A DNA stretch of 64,000 nucleotides from Anaerolineae bacterium. Lineage in GTDB: Bacteria > Chloroflexota > Anaerolineae > Aggregatilineales > UBA2796. The translations under genes and the position numbers were made by a program. This document shows positions 32,383 through 40,863 of this stretch, piece by piece. The stretch spans positions 1-64,000 of the forward strand of contig JAHBVJ010000004.1 of assembly GCA_019637615.1 (NCBI GenBank), given 5' to 3'. Below the pieces are notes generated by a model, which was given only the letters and a program-made list of their open reading frames with translations, was not told the origin of the DNA and searched no databases. Numbering within the stretch: position 1 is the stretch's first letter; every line of letters begins with the position of its first letter.

Positions 32383-35300
32383 ATGGCTTTCACAAGACCG
32401 TCCTTTGAACAGCGATTATTCGCACTGTTTAATGTACAGGCTGGCGAAGGTCGCTCAGTGCTGCTATTTATCCTGTACTATGCATTTTTGAGCGTCGGGA
32501 TCAATTTCACGCTATCTGCCGGATTCGCACTGTTCGTGGCGGAGTTCGGTTCACAACAACTGCCATTCGCGTACATGGCGGTGGCGGTGAGCGGATCGCT
32601 GCTGACCTTCGCGTATCTGCAATTGAGTCGGCGTATCCCGTTTCAGCAGTTATCGCTGCTCAATCTGGGATTCATGGTGGTCGTTAGCGGGCTGATCTGG
32701 GTGGCACTGAAGACGGCAAGCCCACGCTGGGTGATTTTCTTGATGCCCGCGTGGTTTTTGGCGCTGGTGACGCTGGCAAACCTCGCGTTCTGGGGATTGG
32801 CGGGCAGCTACTTTGATGTACGCCAGAGCAAACGGTTATTTGGACTGCTCGGCTCTGGCAATTGGAGCGCCGCCATCGTGGTAGGCGTGTTGGTTGCCCC
32901 GATTGTCAATCAGTTCGGGACGGAGGCGCTGTATCTGACGGCGGCAGTTGGACTGCTGGCGGCGATGGGCATCCAAGGACTGATCTTCCAGACGAAGCCG
33001 ATCAAAGCCGCGCCGACTGCCAGCGCGCAGGAAACGCGCCGATCGCCTGTTACGCTGCGAGAACTGCTGCAAAACCGCTATGTGGTCGCCGTGCTGGGCT
33101 TGGTGGTGGTGTGGTGGCTCGGCTATTATTTTATTGACATCATCTTCTTTGAACGCGCCGCTATTCAGTATCCAGATGCGGTGCAACTGGCAAGTATGCT
33201 CGGTCTGCTGGTCGGCGTCGAAGGCATCGTCGCGTTGATCACGAGTTTTTTTATCAGCGGGCGCTTACTAGCTCGCTTCGGGTTGCAAGCTGGCTTGCTG
33301 GTTGTCCCCGTCATCCTCGGCGTATCCATCGGGGCGTTCGCGTTGATCGGTACATTCGACCGGAACAGTGCTCTGCTGTTTGGCCTCGTGGCGATGGCAA
33401 AAATGATCAGCGTGGCGATGGGATTCTCCATCGATCAGTCGTCGCGAGTCGTGCTGTACCAAGCTTTGCCAGAAGATCAGCGCTTGCAGACGATGACACT
33501 GGCCGACGGAATCGTACAGTCGTTGGCAATCGGGCTGGCGGGTGTGGCGTTGTTCATCACGGGAACGATCTTATCGTTCCGCGCGATTCAACTGGCTTAT
33601 GTCTATGTGATCATCGTGCTGGTGTGGATTGCCAGCGTGGTGTATATCATGCGCGAGTATCCGGTGCTGCTGACGCAAGCACTGCGTAAACGGCTATTCG
33701 GTGAGCGGACACAGCCAACGCTGACCGACAGCGCGAGTCTGGAAGTGCTGCGCAACAGCTTGCAGGATCAACACCCCGACGTGGTGATCTACGCGCTGAA
33801 TTTGCTGCAAGAGGCAAACGATGATGCGTTTATTTTGAGTATGCCAGCGCTGTTGAAGCATCCGACGCCGGAAGTGCGGTTGGAAGCACTGCACCGGATC
33901 GAAACCTTGCACCTAATTATGTCTACCGTAGCCGTGCGGCGCTGCCTTGAGACAGAAACCGATCCGCAGGTACGTGAAGCCGCAATCCGCACGCTGGGGG
34001 AGATTGGTCGGGACGAGGACATTGCGAATGCCACCAGTTTTCTGGATTCGGCACAGCGTACTGAACAACGCGGGGCGATGATCGGTTTGCTGCGCGGTGG
34101 TAACCGTGATGGCATTCTGGCGGCAAGCACACGACTGCTGGCACTGACGAACGCGCCGGACGCTTCACAACGCGTGTTGGCAGCCAACATCCTCGGTGAG
34201 ATCGGAATCCGCAGTTATTACGAAACGTTGATCCCCTTGCTGCAAGACGCGGATGAGGCCGTTGCCCGCGCTGCGGTCGTCGCAACGGGGAAGATCAAAG
34301 CACCGGCATTGTGGCCGCTAGTAGCAGCGAAGCTCACCCAACGCGATCTGCGTAAGCCAGCAACGTTGGCGCTGATGGCGGGCGGTGATGGCGCACTGAC
34401 GGCAGTAAAAGAGCGCTTCGAGTCGGTGCCGCCACCGCCGCGACATATGCTGGAAACGCTGCTGCGTATTTGCGGGCGACTGCGGGGCGAGAATGTCAGC
34501 AATTTTCTGGTCGCCCAACGCGATTATCCCGATCCGACGATTCGTACTCAGGTGTTGAGCGCGCTGAACACGAGTAATTATTACGCGGGCGACCGTGCGC
34601 CGTGGGTGCGGGACGCATTCAAGGCAGAAGCCGCGTTCGCGATGTGGGTGCTGACGGGCTTGAAAGACATCGGGGAAGATGAGGCGCTGACGCTGCTGAT
34701 CGAGGCGCTGAACCATGCGCTGACTGAGAGCCGTGAGCGCGTTTTTTACCTGCTCAGTATTTCCCACGCCAGCCATATGATCTCGAAAGTACGGCGGGCG
34801 CTGTTGCAAGAAGACGGACAAAACCGCACCAACGCGCTGGAAGTGGTGGAGTCGTTAGTCCCCGCCGATTTGAAAGCGACCATTTTGCCGATGATCGACG
34901 CACTTAGTCCCGACTCGCGCAGGGAGCGACTCGCGGCATTGGTGCCGCCGACGCAAATGACGCGCCAAGCACGCCTCAGCGCCATCATCAAGGGCGCGGA
35001 AATGCCACAGGCGGCATGGACGCGGGTATGCGCGTTGTATGCCGTAGGACGACTCGGTATCGTTGAATGTGCCGAAGACGTAACGCTCGCTCAACAATCC
35101 GACGACAGTTTGATCCGTGAAACCGCCGTGTGGGCGCTCGCACGCCTGAACAACCTCCCAGAAAGTGACAAACCAGCCATGTTATCCACAGTCGAGAAGG
35201 TGATCATTCTGAAAACCGTGGGGATTTTCTCCGGAATCCCGAATGATGTGCTGGCAGAAGTCGCCAGCATCGTGGAGGAGCAGGAGATCGAAGCCGGACA

Positions 35301-35652
35301 GACTATTTTCAACAAAGGCGATCTGGGCGACAGCATGTACATCATCATCAGCGGCAAGGTGCGCGTCCACGATGGGGAGCATTTGCTGAACTATCTGGGC
35401 GAACGCGAGGTGTTCGGTGAGATGGCGCTGCTCGACCCCGAACCGCGCATCGCTTCGGTGACGGCAGTGGAAGATACGCGGCTGTTCCGGTTGGATCAGG
35501 ACGCGTTTTACGAACTGATGGAAGATTATGGCGAAATGGCGCGGGGCATCATCCGCGTATTGACGGGCTATCTGCGGGCACGGGTGCGCGACATCAGCGA
35601 CCTTCACAAGCGTCTTGAGCTTGCCGAGCAAAATGGTTCAGCCAAGCGCTGA
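32383..35652 (+). CDS. Nucleotide-transporter-like / HEAT-repeat / cyclic-nucleotide-binding fusion protein 1
   Basis: This 1089-aa membrane protein has about twelve transmembrane segments in residues 20-435, in the style of ATP/ADP-translocase (Npt1/TLC)-like or MFS carriers. Residues 450-935 are HEAT-type helical pairs (VREAAIRTLGEIG, DEAVARAAVVATGKIK). A cyclic-nucleotide-binding domain spans 940-1065 (IFNKGDLGDSMYIIISGKVRV). Its phosphate-binding cassette, FGEMALLDPEPRIASV (about 1011-1026), keeps the Glu and Arg that hold the cyclic phosphate. A cNMP could gate the carrier through the solenoid; this is inference. It is 23 bp upstream of the HD-domain gene. The 241-bp leader contains nested inverted repeats at 32253-32290 but no clear promoter. 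Confidence 0.85.
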   Translation: MAFTRPSFEQRLFALFNVQAGEGRSVLLFILYYAFLSVGINFTLSAGFALFVAEFGSQQLPFAYMAVAVSGSLLTFAYLQLSRRIPFQQLSLLNLGFMVVVSGLIWVALKTASPRWVIFLMPAWFLALVTLANLAFWGLAGSYFDVRQSKRLFGLLGSGNWSAAIVVGVLVAPIVNQFGTEALYLTAAVGLLAAMGIQGLIFQTKPIKAAPTASAQETRRSPVTLRELLQNRYVVAVLGLVVVWWLGYYFIDIIFFERAAIQYPDAVQLASMLGLLVGVEGIVALITSFFISGRLLARFGLQAGLLVVPVILGVSIGAFALIGTFDRNSALLFGLVAMAKMISVAMGFSIDQSSRVVLYQALPEDQRLQTMTLADGIVQSLAIGLAGVALFITGTILSFRAIQLAYVYVIIVLVWIASVVYIMREYPVLLTQALRKRLFGERTQPTLTDSASLEVLRNSLQDQHPDVVIYALNLLQEANDDAFILSMPALLKHPTPEVRLEALHRIETLHLIMSTVAVRRCLETETDPQVREAAIRTLGEIGRDEDIANATSFLDSAQRTEQRGAMIGLLRGGNRDGILAASTRLLALTNAPDASQRVLAANILGEIGIRSYYETLIPLLQDADEAVARAAVVATGKIKAPALWPLVAAKLTQRDLRKPATLALMAGGDGALTAVKERFESVPPPPRHMLETLLRICGRLRGENVSNFLVAQRDYPDPTIRTQVLSALNTSNYYAGDRAPWVRDAFKAEAAFAMWVLTGLKDIGEDEALTLLIEALNHALTESRERVFYLLSISHASHMISKVRRALLQEDGQNRTNALEVVESLVPADLKATILPMIDALSPDSRRERLAALVPPTQMTRQARLSAIIKGAEMPQAAWTRVCALYAVGRLGIVECAEDVTLAQQSDDSLIRETAVWALARLNNLPESDKPAMLSTVEKVIILKTVGIFSGIPNDVLAEVASIVEEQEIEAGQTIFNKGDLGDSMYIIISGKVRVHDGEHLLNYLGEREVFGEMALLDPEPRIASVTAVEDTRLFRLDQDAFYELMEDYGEMARGIIRVLTGYLRARVRDISDLHKRLELAEQNGSAKR

Positions 35653-35675
35653 TGTGGAGACCGTGAACAGCACTT

Positions 35676-37439
35676 ATGCCCGATTCAACAGCGTCATTTC
35701 AAGGATATTTGCCAGAACACCTCCGTACCTTCATTGAGCAACGGTTTTATGCACGGATCAATGCGCAGGCAAAGTTAGAAAACCTGATCGAAGACCCAGA
35801 ATTCGTGCGCGACCCGATCAATCACGTCGGGTTGTTCACCGATCATGGGGTGGTACATGTGCGCGACGTGACCAGCTTGATCTTCCAAGTGTTGGACGCG
35901 ATCAACGGCGTGCTGATTTCTGCCCGCAGTCGCGCGCGGTTGGGCATCTTCATGAAGGGCTACGGCGAAATCCTCAGCTATTTGCATGACATCGGGATGA
36001 TCAATTTCTCAGCGTTCGGGCGGGCGATGCATCCGGAATTCGCGGCACAGTGGGTATTTTCCCCTGAATTCGATCCGCTACTGGATACGCTATGGGATGA
36101 AAACTGTGGGAATATGGCGTGGCGGCTGACGCAGTTAGCAGCGAAGGGTACGCTGACACAGCCACCGAAACTCGTGCTGCGCGAAATGCTGGCGCTGTCG
36201 ATCTGTCATAGTAAATCGAAAGTTCCCGTGGATGTCCTCAACGATGCGACACGGCTGCGCGGATTGATGCTGCGCACAGTGAGCGCGGATTTGGTCACAC
36301 TGTATCAACAGGGTGGTCAGAATGGCGGCATTAGGCCGACCAGCCAACGCACTGAGATGATCGATGCTGAACAGTTACGTACTAATGTGGTGCGGCTGTA
36401 CACAGCCTTCGAGCGCGAGGCATTCGCGTGGCTGGTAAACGACGATATTGAGGTGCGCGGGCTGGTGGAAGACGTGACTGATACACTGCGGGCGCTGCGG
36501 TGTGCGGACGCGCTCCGGCAGCGGGGGACGGCGCTGAAAACCTCCGGCAGTTACGAAATCTTCACTGATCAGACAAGTGCGTATGCTGTGGTGGCGCTGC
36601 GCAGAGGTGACGATCAATTATTTCTACTCAGTGACCCCGCGCCACATTCAGGCGGACAAGCGAACCTCGCCAGCAGCGAATTGGGGCTAGACGGGAATTT
36701 GCGCATCTCATTCCATCGCGGGAGCTTCGCCAACGCCGAGATGGTCGAACGAGCCGCATATTTCGCGGCGGTCGTGGTGGATGATATTCAGAGCGACGTG
36801 ATCGGGAGTTTCCAGCGCGCGTTCAGTGTTGAGGAAACGGCAACTGGGATCAAGGCTCCGCACGAGATCATGATTTTGCTGGAAGGGGTGAATGATAACC
36901 TCGACTTCGCGCCGCTTATCATCCAGCAGTTGTTGAAGCTGAACCCTAGTTTGGCGGGACGGGTGCGTGTTGTGCCATGTTTGCAGGCGGCGACGGCGTT
37001 CGAACGCGAAATTTATCTCACTTCGGCAGCGGTCGCATGGGATGAGCGCGAAAAGTTGGAATTGCTGGCGCACATCGAGCAATCGGGGCACAAGGTGGCG
37101 GGGATCGATCTGCAAGCGGGGTTCGAGGACGTGCGACGGATCACGTTGAAGGCGGGCGACGTGCTGATCGAGGCGGGCATGGAAGCCAGTTTTGTGTACA
37201 TCCCGTTGGGCGATGGGCTGAAAGTAATGCCAATTGGTGGTTATCAACCGTTTTTTGTGTGCCCGTGGATTCCGCTCGGCAGCACAGGCGTGATCCGGGG
37301 CAGCGTGCGCAACGCCACCGTGATCGCGGATCGGGAGGTGCGGCTGCTGATGATCCCGAAAGAGACGTATCTGCGCTACTGGCACGTTCCGTACAGCGTC
37401 GATGCGCTGATGCAGCGGCTGCGGGCGGAGCAGGGTTAG
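35676..37439 (+). CDS. HD-domain protein with C-terminal cNMP-binding-like domain
   Basis: This 587-aa soluble protein begins with an HD-type metal-dependent phosphohydrolase pattern: DHGVVHV (D56, H57, H61), LHDIGM (H104, D105), H119 and ICHSKSK near residue 178. Such sites cut phosphodiester or phosphoanhydride bonds, including cyclic nucleotides. The middle (about 280-460) is unfamiliar and contains alpha/beta sequence. The last 110 residues follow the outline of a cyclic-nucleotide-binding beta roll (LKAGDVLIEAGMEASFVYI) but lack the FGE cassette. It is cotranscribed with fusion protein 1, and its stop overlaps that of the facing paralogue (TTAG, 37436-37439). A role in degrading or sensing the second messenger is proposed, not shown. 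Confidence 0.72.
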   Translation: MPDSTASFQGYLPEHLRTFIEQRFYARINAQAKLENLIEDPEFVRDPINHVGLFTDHGVVHVRDVTSLIFQVLDAINGVLISARSRARLGIFMKGYGEILSYLHDIGMINFSAFGRAMHPEFAAQWVFSPEFDPLLDTLWDENCGNMAWRLTQLAAKGTLTQPPKLVLREMLALSICHSKSKVPVDVLNDATRLRGLMLRTVSADLVTLYQQGGQNGGIRPTSQRTEMIDAEQLRTNVVRLYTAFEREAFAWLVNDDIEVRGLVEDVTDTLRALRCADALRQRGTALKTSGSYEIFTDQTSAYAVVALRRGDDQLFLLSDPAPHSGGQANLASSELGLDGNLRISFHRGSFANAEMVERAAYFAAVVVDDIQSDVIGSFQRAFSVEETATGIKAPHEIMILLEGVNDNLDFAPLIIQQLLKLNPSLAGRVRVVPCLQAATAFEREIYLTSAAVAWDEREKLELLAHIEQSGHKVAGIDLQAGFEDVRRITLKAGDVLIEAGMEASFVYIPLGDGLKVMPIGGYQPFFVCPWIPLGSTGVIRGSVRNATVIADREVRLLMIPKETYLRYWHVPYSVDALMQRLRAEQG

Positions 37440-40400
37440 TTTTTCGCCACGTTGAACATGCCCGTCGTGCGTTCGAGCTGATCGCGCAGATGCGAGAGAT
37501 CATTGACGCGGGAACGGAGGCGTCTGACGAGCACACGGATGATCCCGATGGCGACTTCGCTGCGCTCATCGATCAGCGCGGAAAAGGCGGGCGCACTCAG
37601 ACGCAGCAAAACCGTCGGCGCGAGGGTGCGTGCAGTCGCCATGCGCGGGCGCGGATCGAGAATCGCCATTTCCCCGAAGACTTCACGCGGGCCGAGATCG
37701 TTGAGCGTCGTGCCGCTGTCGAAGATGCGCACCTGACCGGAGACGATCAAATACATGCTGTCCCCGTGATCCCCTTCGTTGAAAATAACGTGATCCGTAG
37801 CAAACGAGACTTCTTCCAGCAGTCCGGCGACTTCCGCGAGGATGTCCGCTGGAGTTTCGGCAAAAATGTCGATGCTCTGGAGGATAAACACCTTGTCAAT
37901 GGTGGTCAGCAGGGTGGGATCGTCGGCGGTGTCGGGCGTCAGCCGCGTAAGGCACCAGTTCGCCAGTTCGAGCAGCAGCGGCGAGGGATCGGCTTGGGCG
38001 GTGGCGATCAGATCGCGGCAGTCGGCTAGGCGACGCAGACCGACCACGTACAAGATGCAGACTTTGAGCCACGAGGTCACATCAGGTTGAAACAAATCGT
38101 GAAGGCGCAGCGAGAAATCAAGATGGGGCTGCGGGAAGAGATCGTTGAGTTGGTCATAGCGCTGCGCCGGATCGAGATCGGTGATCAGGGGCAGCACATA
38201 GCGCTTCATGTGCTGCGGCAAGAGGCTATCGATCACCTCTTGGGCATAGGCACGCTGGTTGAACGTCCCGAAGCGGAAGGCATCGCGCACGCGGGCGATG
38301 GCGTGCGGATCGTGGATGAAGGAGAGCCACAGCAGAATCCGGTCGCGGGATTGGATCAATTGGTTGTTGAGGGCGGTAATGAGTAAGTTGGACTGTTCTA
38401 GGTTGGCGAGATCGAGTAGGGCGGCGTTCCAATAGGCGGCGTGCTGCGTCTCGGCTTTGATGCGCTCGTAGATAGGATCGGGGGCGGCGGCGTGATAACC
38501 GCACGCACTGAGCGCAGACAAAAGCGCCGAGCGCCCTTCAAGTGGTACCACGGCAAGTTGATCGAGCAGCAGGCTGATCACGGCGTGACCACTCAGGCGG
38601 CTGCACACACGGATCTGACTGAGCTGCTTGGCGAGGGTGATCGACGGTTGGTTAAAAGCATCACGCAACGCAGGGATGACGGCTTCGCCAGCGGCGACTA
38701 AGGATAGGATGGCGGCGGTTTGCGTCTGGCGGTCTTCTACAGCGTCGATAATGACGGGAAACAGCGCTGAATTCTTGACTTTGCCAGCCGCTTGCAAGGC
38801 GGCGTGACGGACATCTTTGTCCGTATCTTGCAGCAACTTGAGCAAGGGTTCGTGAGACTGTGCATTGCCGAGATCGCCAAGGATGGCAGCGACCAAGACC
38901 CGATCTGCCGCGTGTGGGGATGCTGCCATGTTGGTCAGATAGTCGCTGGCAAGCAGGGCATTGTCGGGGCTACCGCTGCGCGATAAGCCGATCAGCACGC
39001 CGCGCCGGATCGGGAGCTGTGGATCATGGAGATAGGCGGTGATTTGCCCGGCGGGCAGTTGGTGACCGAGGCTGAGGAGCGTTTGTAGTGCAGTACCGCG
39101 CACCATGACATCGGGTTCTTGATCGAGGCGCTGGGCGATGGCGGGAAGCGCCGACGTTGCTTTCAGACGCTGGATGGCGTACAACGCCGCTAACCGCACA
39201 TCAGGGTGCGCATGATCCAGCAGCGTCGGGAGAATCTCTGGCAAGCTGGCGGCTCCCATTTGTTCCAATAACCCAAGCGAATAGATCACGGCGTCGGGAT
39301 GCGGGCTGCTGAGGCCGGTTCGCAGCACGGAGAGACTCGATCCGTCGATGAGGTTGACTTGCGTTTCACCAAGACGGCGGCGCGTGATGGCACGGTCAAG
39401 CGCGAGGGGATAAGCACGCAGTAAACGGCTGGCGATCCACAGCCAGCACACAACGACCATGAGCAGCAAGATCGCTTGCTGAATTACCCCGAAGTTGAGC
39501 ACATTCGTCAAGAATAGCAAGACCAAGCCGCCAACGCCGATCCCGACTGGCTCGATAATGCCTTCCGCGATGGCTTGGGCACGCTCACGGTCAGCAGTCG
39601 GCAAGGGTTGATACAAGATGCGGAAGGAGGCGGAATCTAAGGTCAGATTCAGGGTGCCATCGACCAGTTTGCTGGCAACGGCAAGCCCGAACAAGATGAC
39701 AGGCGCACCGCCAGCAATGCCCACTACTACAAAGGTGAACATGATCACGAGATGCAGTGCGGCGGTGGTGAACAGGCTAACGCGCAGCCCAAAACGGTTA
39801 ATGATATTGCCCGTCAGAAACAGCGTAGAGATGGTTGCGCCGATCCCGATCACCGCCGAGATCAGGCCGAAGAAACTGGCAAGCTGCGCGGCGTCGGGGA
39901 ACTGGACTGCGGCGCGGTTGTAGTAGATATTCATGGAAATGAAATAGGCCATCACCCAGACGGTGGTTAGTCCCAAGATCATGAGCGCGTAGCGGTTTTT
40001 CAGGAGGTTGGGTGACGGCGCGGGCTGCGCAGCACTGCGGCGGCGTGTTGGTGTGACGGTTGGTGCAAGGGAACGCTGGAATGGTTCAGTGTTGAGCAAC
40101 CGACGCAAGATCAGCAGACTGACGCACAGACTGAGCACAGCGACGAGCAGCAGATTTTTAATACCTAGCAAACTGACCAAGGGCGCGATCAGGAAGCCAA
40201 TCGCGGACGCCGCCAGCCAACGTCCTGCCCCGATCAAGCCGAACAGCCGCTTGCCCTGTCGGATGTCAAAGAGCCGCCCCGCGATGCTCCACATGATAAT
40301 GTTGCCGAGGTTGATCAGGGCAAAGCTCCACGCGGGCAGGATGAAGGCGATCCACGACGCAGCGCTCACGCTAACGGCTAACCACAGCAGCGCCGTGATC

Positions 40401-40756
40401 CCGATCAGAGCGTCCATGTTGAGCACGAGCAAGCGTTGGATAGGCACCCGATCCGCGAGTTTGAGATAGAGGAAGGCCAGCAGCGAGACACCCACCGCTA
40501 TACCAAGATAGGTGAAGGGAAGCCCTTGCGAGCCAAATGCGTCTAGAAAAAGAGCGTAAGCGCTGGTATCCACTAACACATATGGGATGCCGAGGAAGAA
40601 GTAAAGGGCGACGCTCAGGCTAACCAGTTCGATTTCATCATCGTGAACATTAAAGAATGCAGCGAGTCGATGTTGCCAGTTCAAGCTGACCCCGGTTGCG
40701 CTATTGACACCAACCCTGAAGTTGGCTAAGGTTTTTTGTGAGGCGTATTGTGACAT
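37436..40756 (-). CDS. Nucleotide-transporter-like / HEAT-repeat / cyclic-nucleotide-binding fusion protein 2
   Basis: This 1106-aa protein is a paralogue of the 32383-35652 product with the same three-part build. About twelve membrane segments occupy residues 30-450, with the same landmarks (FGSQGLPFTYLGIAVGVSLLAF, RLFDIRQGKRLFGLIGAGRW). HEAT-like pairs fill 470-945 (HPDVRLAALYAIQRLK). A cNMP-binding domain follows, with IFNEGDHGDSMYLIVSGQVRI and a cassette FGEMAILDPRPRMATA that keeps Glu and Arg. It faces fusion protein 1 and the HD gene and is divergent from the cyclase gene across 107 bp. Two complete copies in one locus suggest that they form a heteromer or transport different solutes. 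Confidence 0.85.
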   Translation of the reverse strand: MSQYASQKTLANFRVGVNSATGVSLNWQHRLAAFFNVHDDEIELVSLSVALYFFLGIPYVLVDTSAYALFLDAFGSQGLPFTYLGIAVGVSLLAFLYLKLADRVPIQRLLVLNMDALIGITALLWLAVSVSAASWIAFILPAWSFALINLGNIIMWSIAGRLFDIRQGKRLFGLIGAGRWLAASAIGFLIAPLVSLLGIKNLLLVAVLSLCVSLLILRRLLNTEPFQRSLAPTVTPTRRRSAAQPAPSPNLLKNRYALMILGLTTVWVMAYFISMNIYYNRAAVQFPDAAQLASFFGLISAVIGIGATISTLFLTGNIINRFGLRVSLFTTAALHLVIMFTFVVVGIAGGAPVILFGLAVASKLVDGTLNLTLDSASFRILYQPLPTADRERAQAIAEGIIEPVGIGVGGLVLLFLTNVLNFGVIQQAILLLMVVVCWLWIASRLLRAYPLALDRAITRRRLGETQVNLIDGSSLSVLRTGLSSPHPDAVIYSLGLLEQMGAASLPEILPTLLDHAHPDVRLAALYAIQRLKATSALPAIAQRLDQEPDVMVRGTALQTLLSLGHQLPAGQITAYLHDPQLPIRRGVLIGLSRSGSPDNALLASDYLTNMAASPHAADRVLVAAILGDLGNAQSHEPLLKLLQDTDKDVRHAALQAAGKVKNSALFPVIIDAVEDRQTQTAAILSLVAAGEAVIPALRDAFNQPSITLAKQLSQIRVCSRLSGHAVISLLLDQLAVVPLEGRSALLSALSACGYHAAAPDPIYERIKAETQHAAYWNAALLDLANLEQSNLLITALNNQLIQSRDRILLWLSFIHDPHAIARVRDAFRFGTFNQRAYAQEVIDSLLPQHMKRYVLPLITDLDPAQRYDQLNDLFPQPHLDFSLRLHDLFQPDVTSWLKVCILYVVGLRRLADCRDLIATAQADPSPLLLELANWCLTRLTPDTADDPTLLTTIDKVFILQSIDIFAETPADILAEVAGLLEEVSFATDHVIFNEGDHGDSMYLIVSGQVRIFDSGTTLNDLGPREVFGEMAILDPRPRMATARTLAPTVLLRLSAPAFSALIDERSEVAIGIIRVLVRRLRSRVNDLSHLRDQLERTTGMFNVAKN

Positions 40757-40863
40757 GACGGCCTAGGAATGCCAAGCTAACAGGCCGTGCGTATTCAACA
40801 AGAAATAGTTACGACCAGCGTGTTATCACGACGCGGCTGCGGTAGAAGAAATCAGACCAGATC
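40757..40863. promoter_or_regulatory. Divergent promoter region of fusion protein 2 and the cyclase
   Basis: These 107 bp serve both divergent genes. They contain an inverted repeat with perfect 7-bp arms, ACGGCCT at 40758-40764 and AGGCCGT at 40782-40788. This is a candidate binding site for a shared regulator. No near-consensus -35/-10 pair is clear. Confidence 0.4.
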
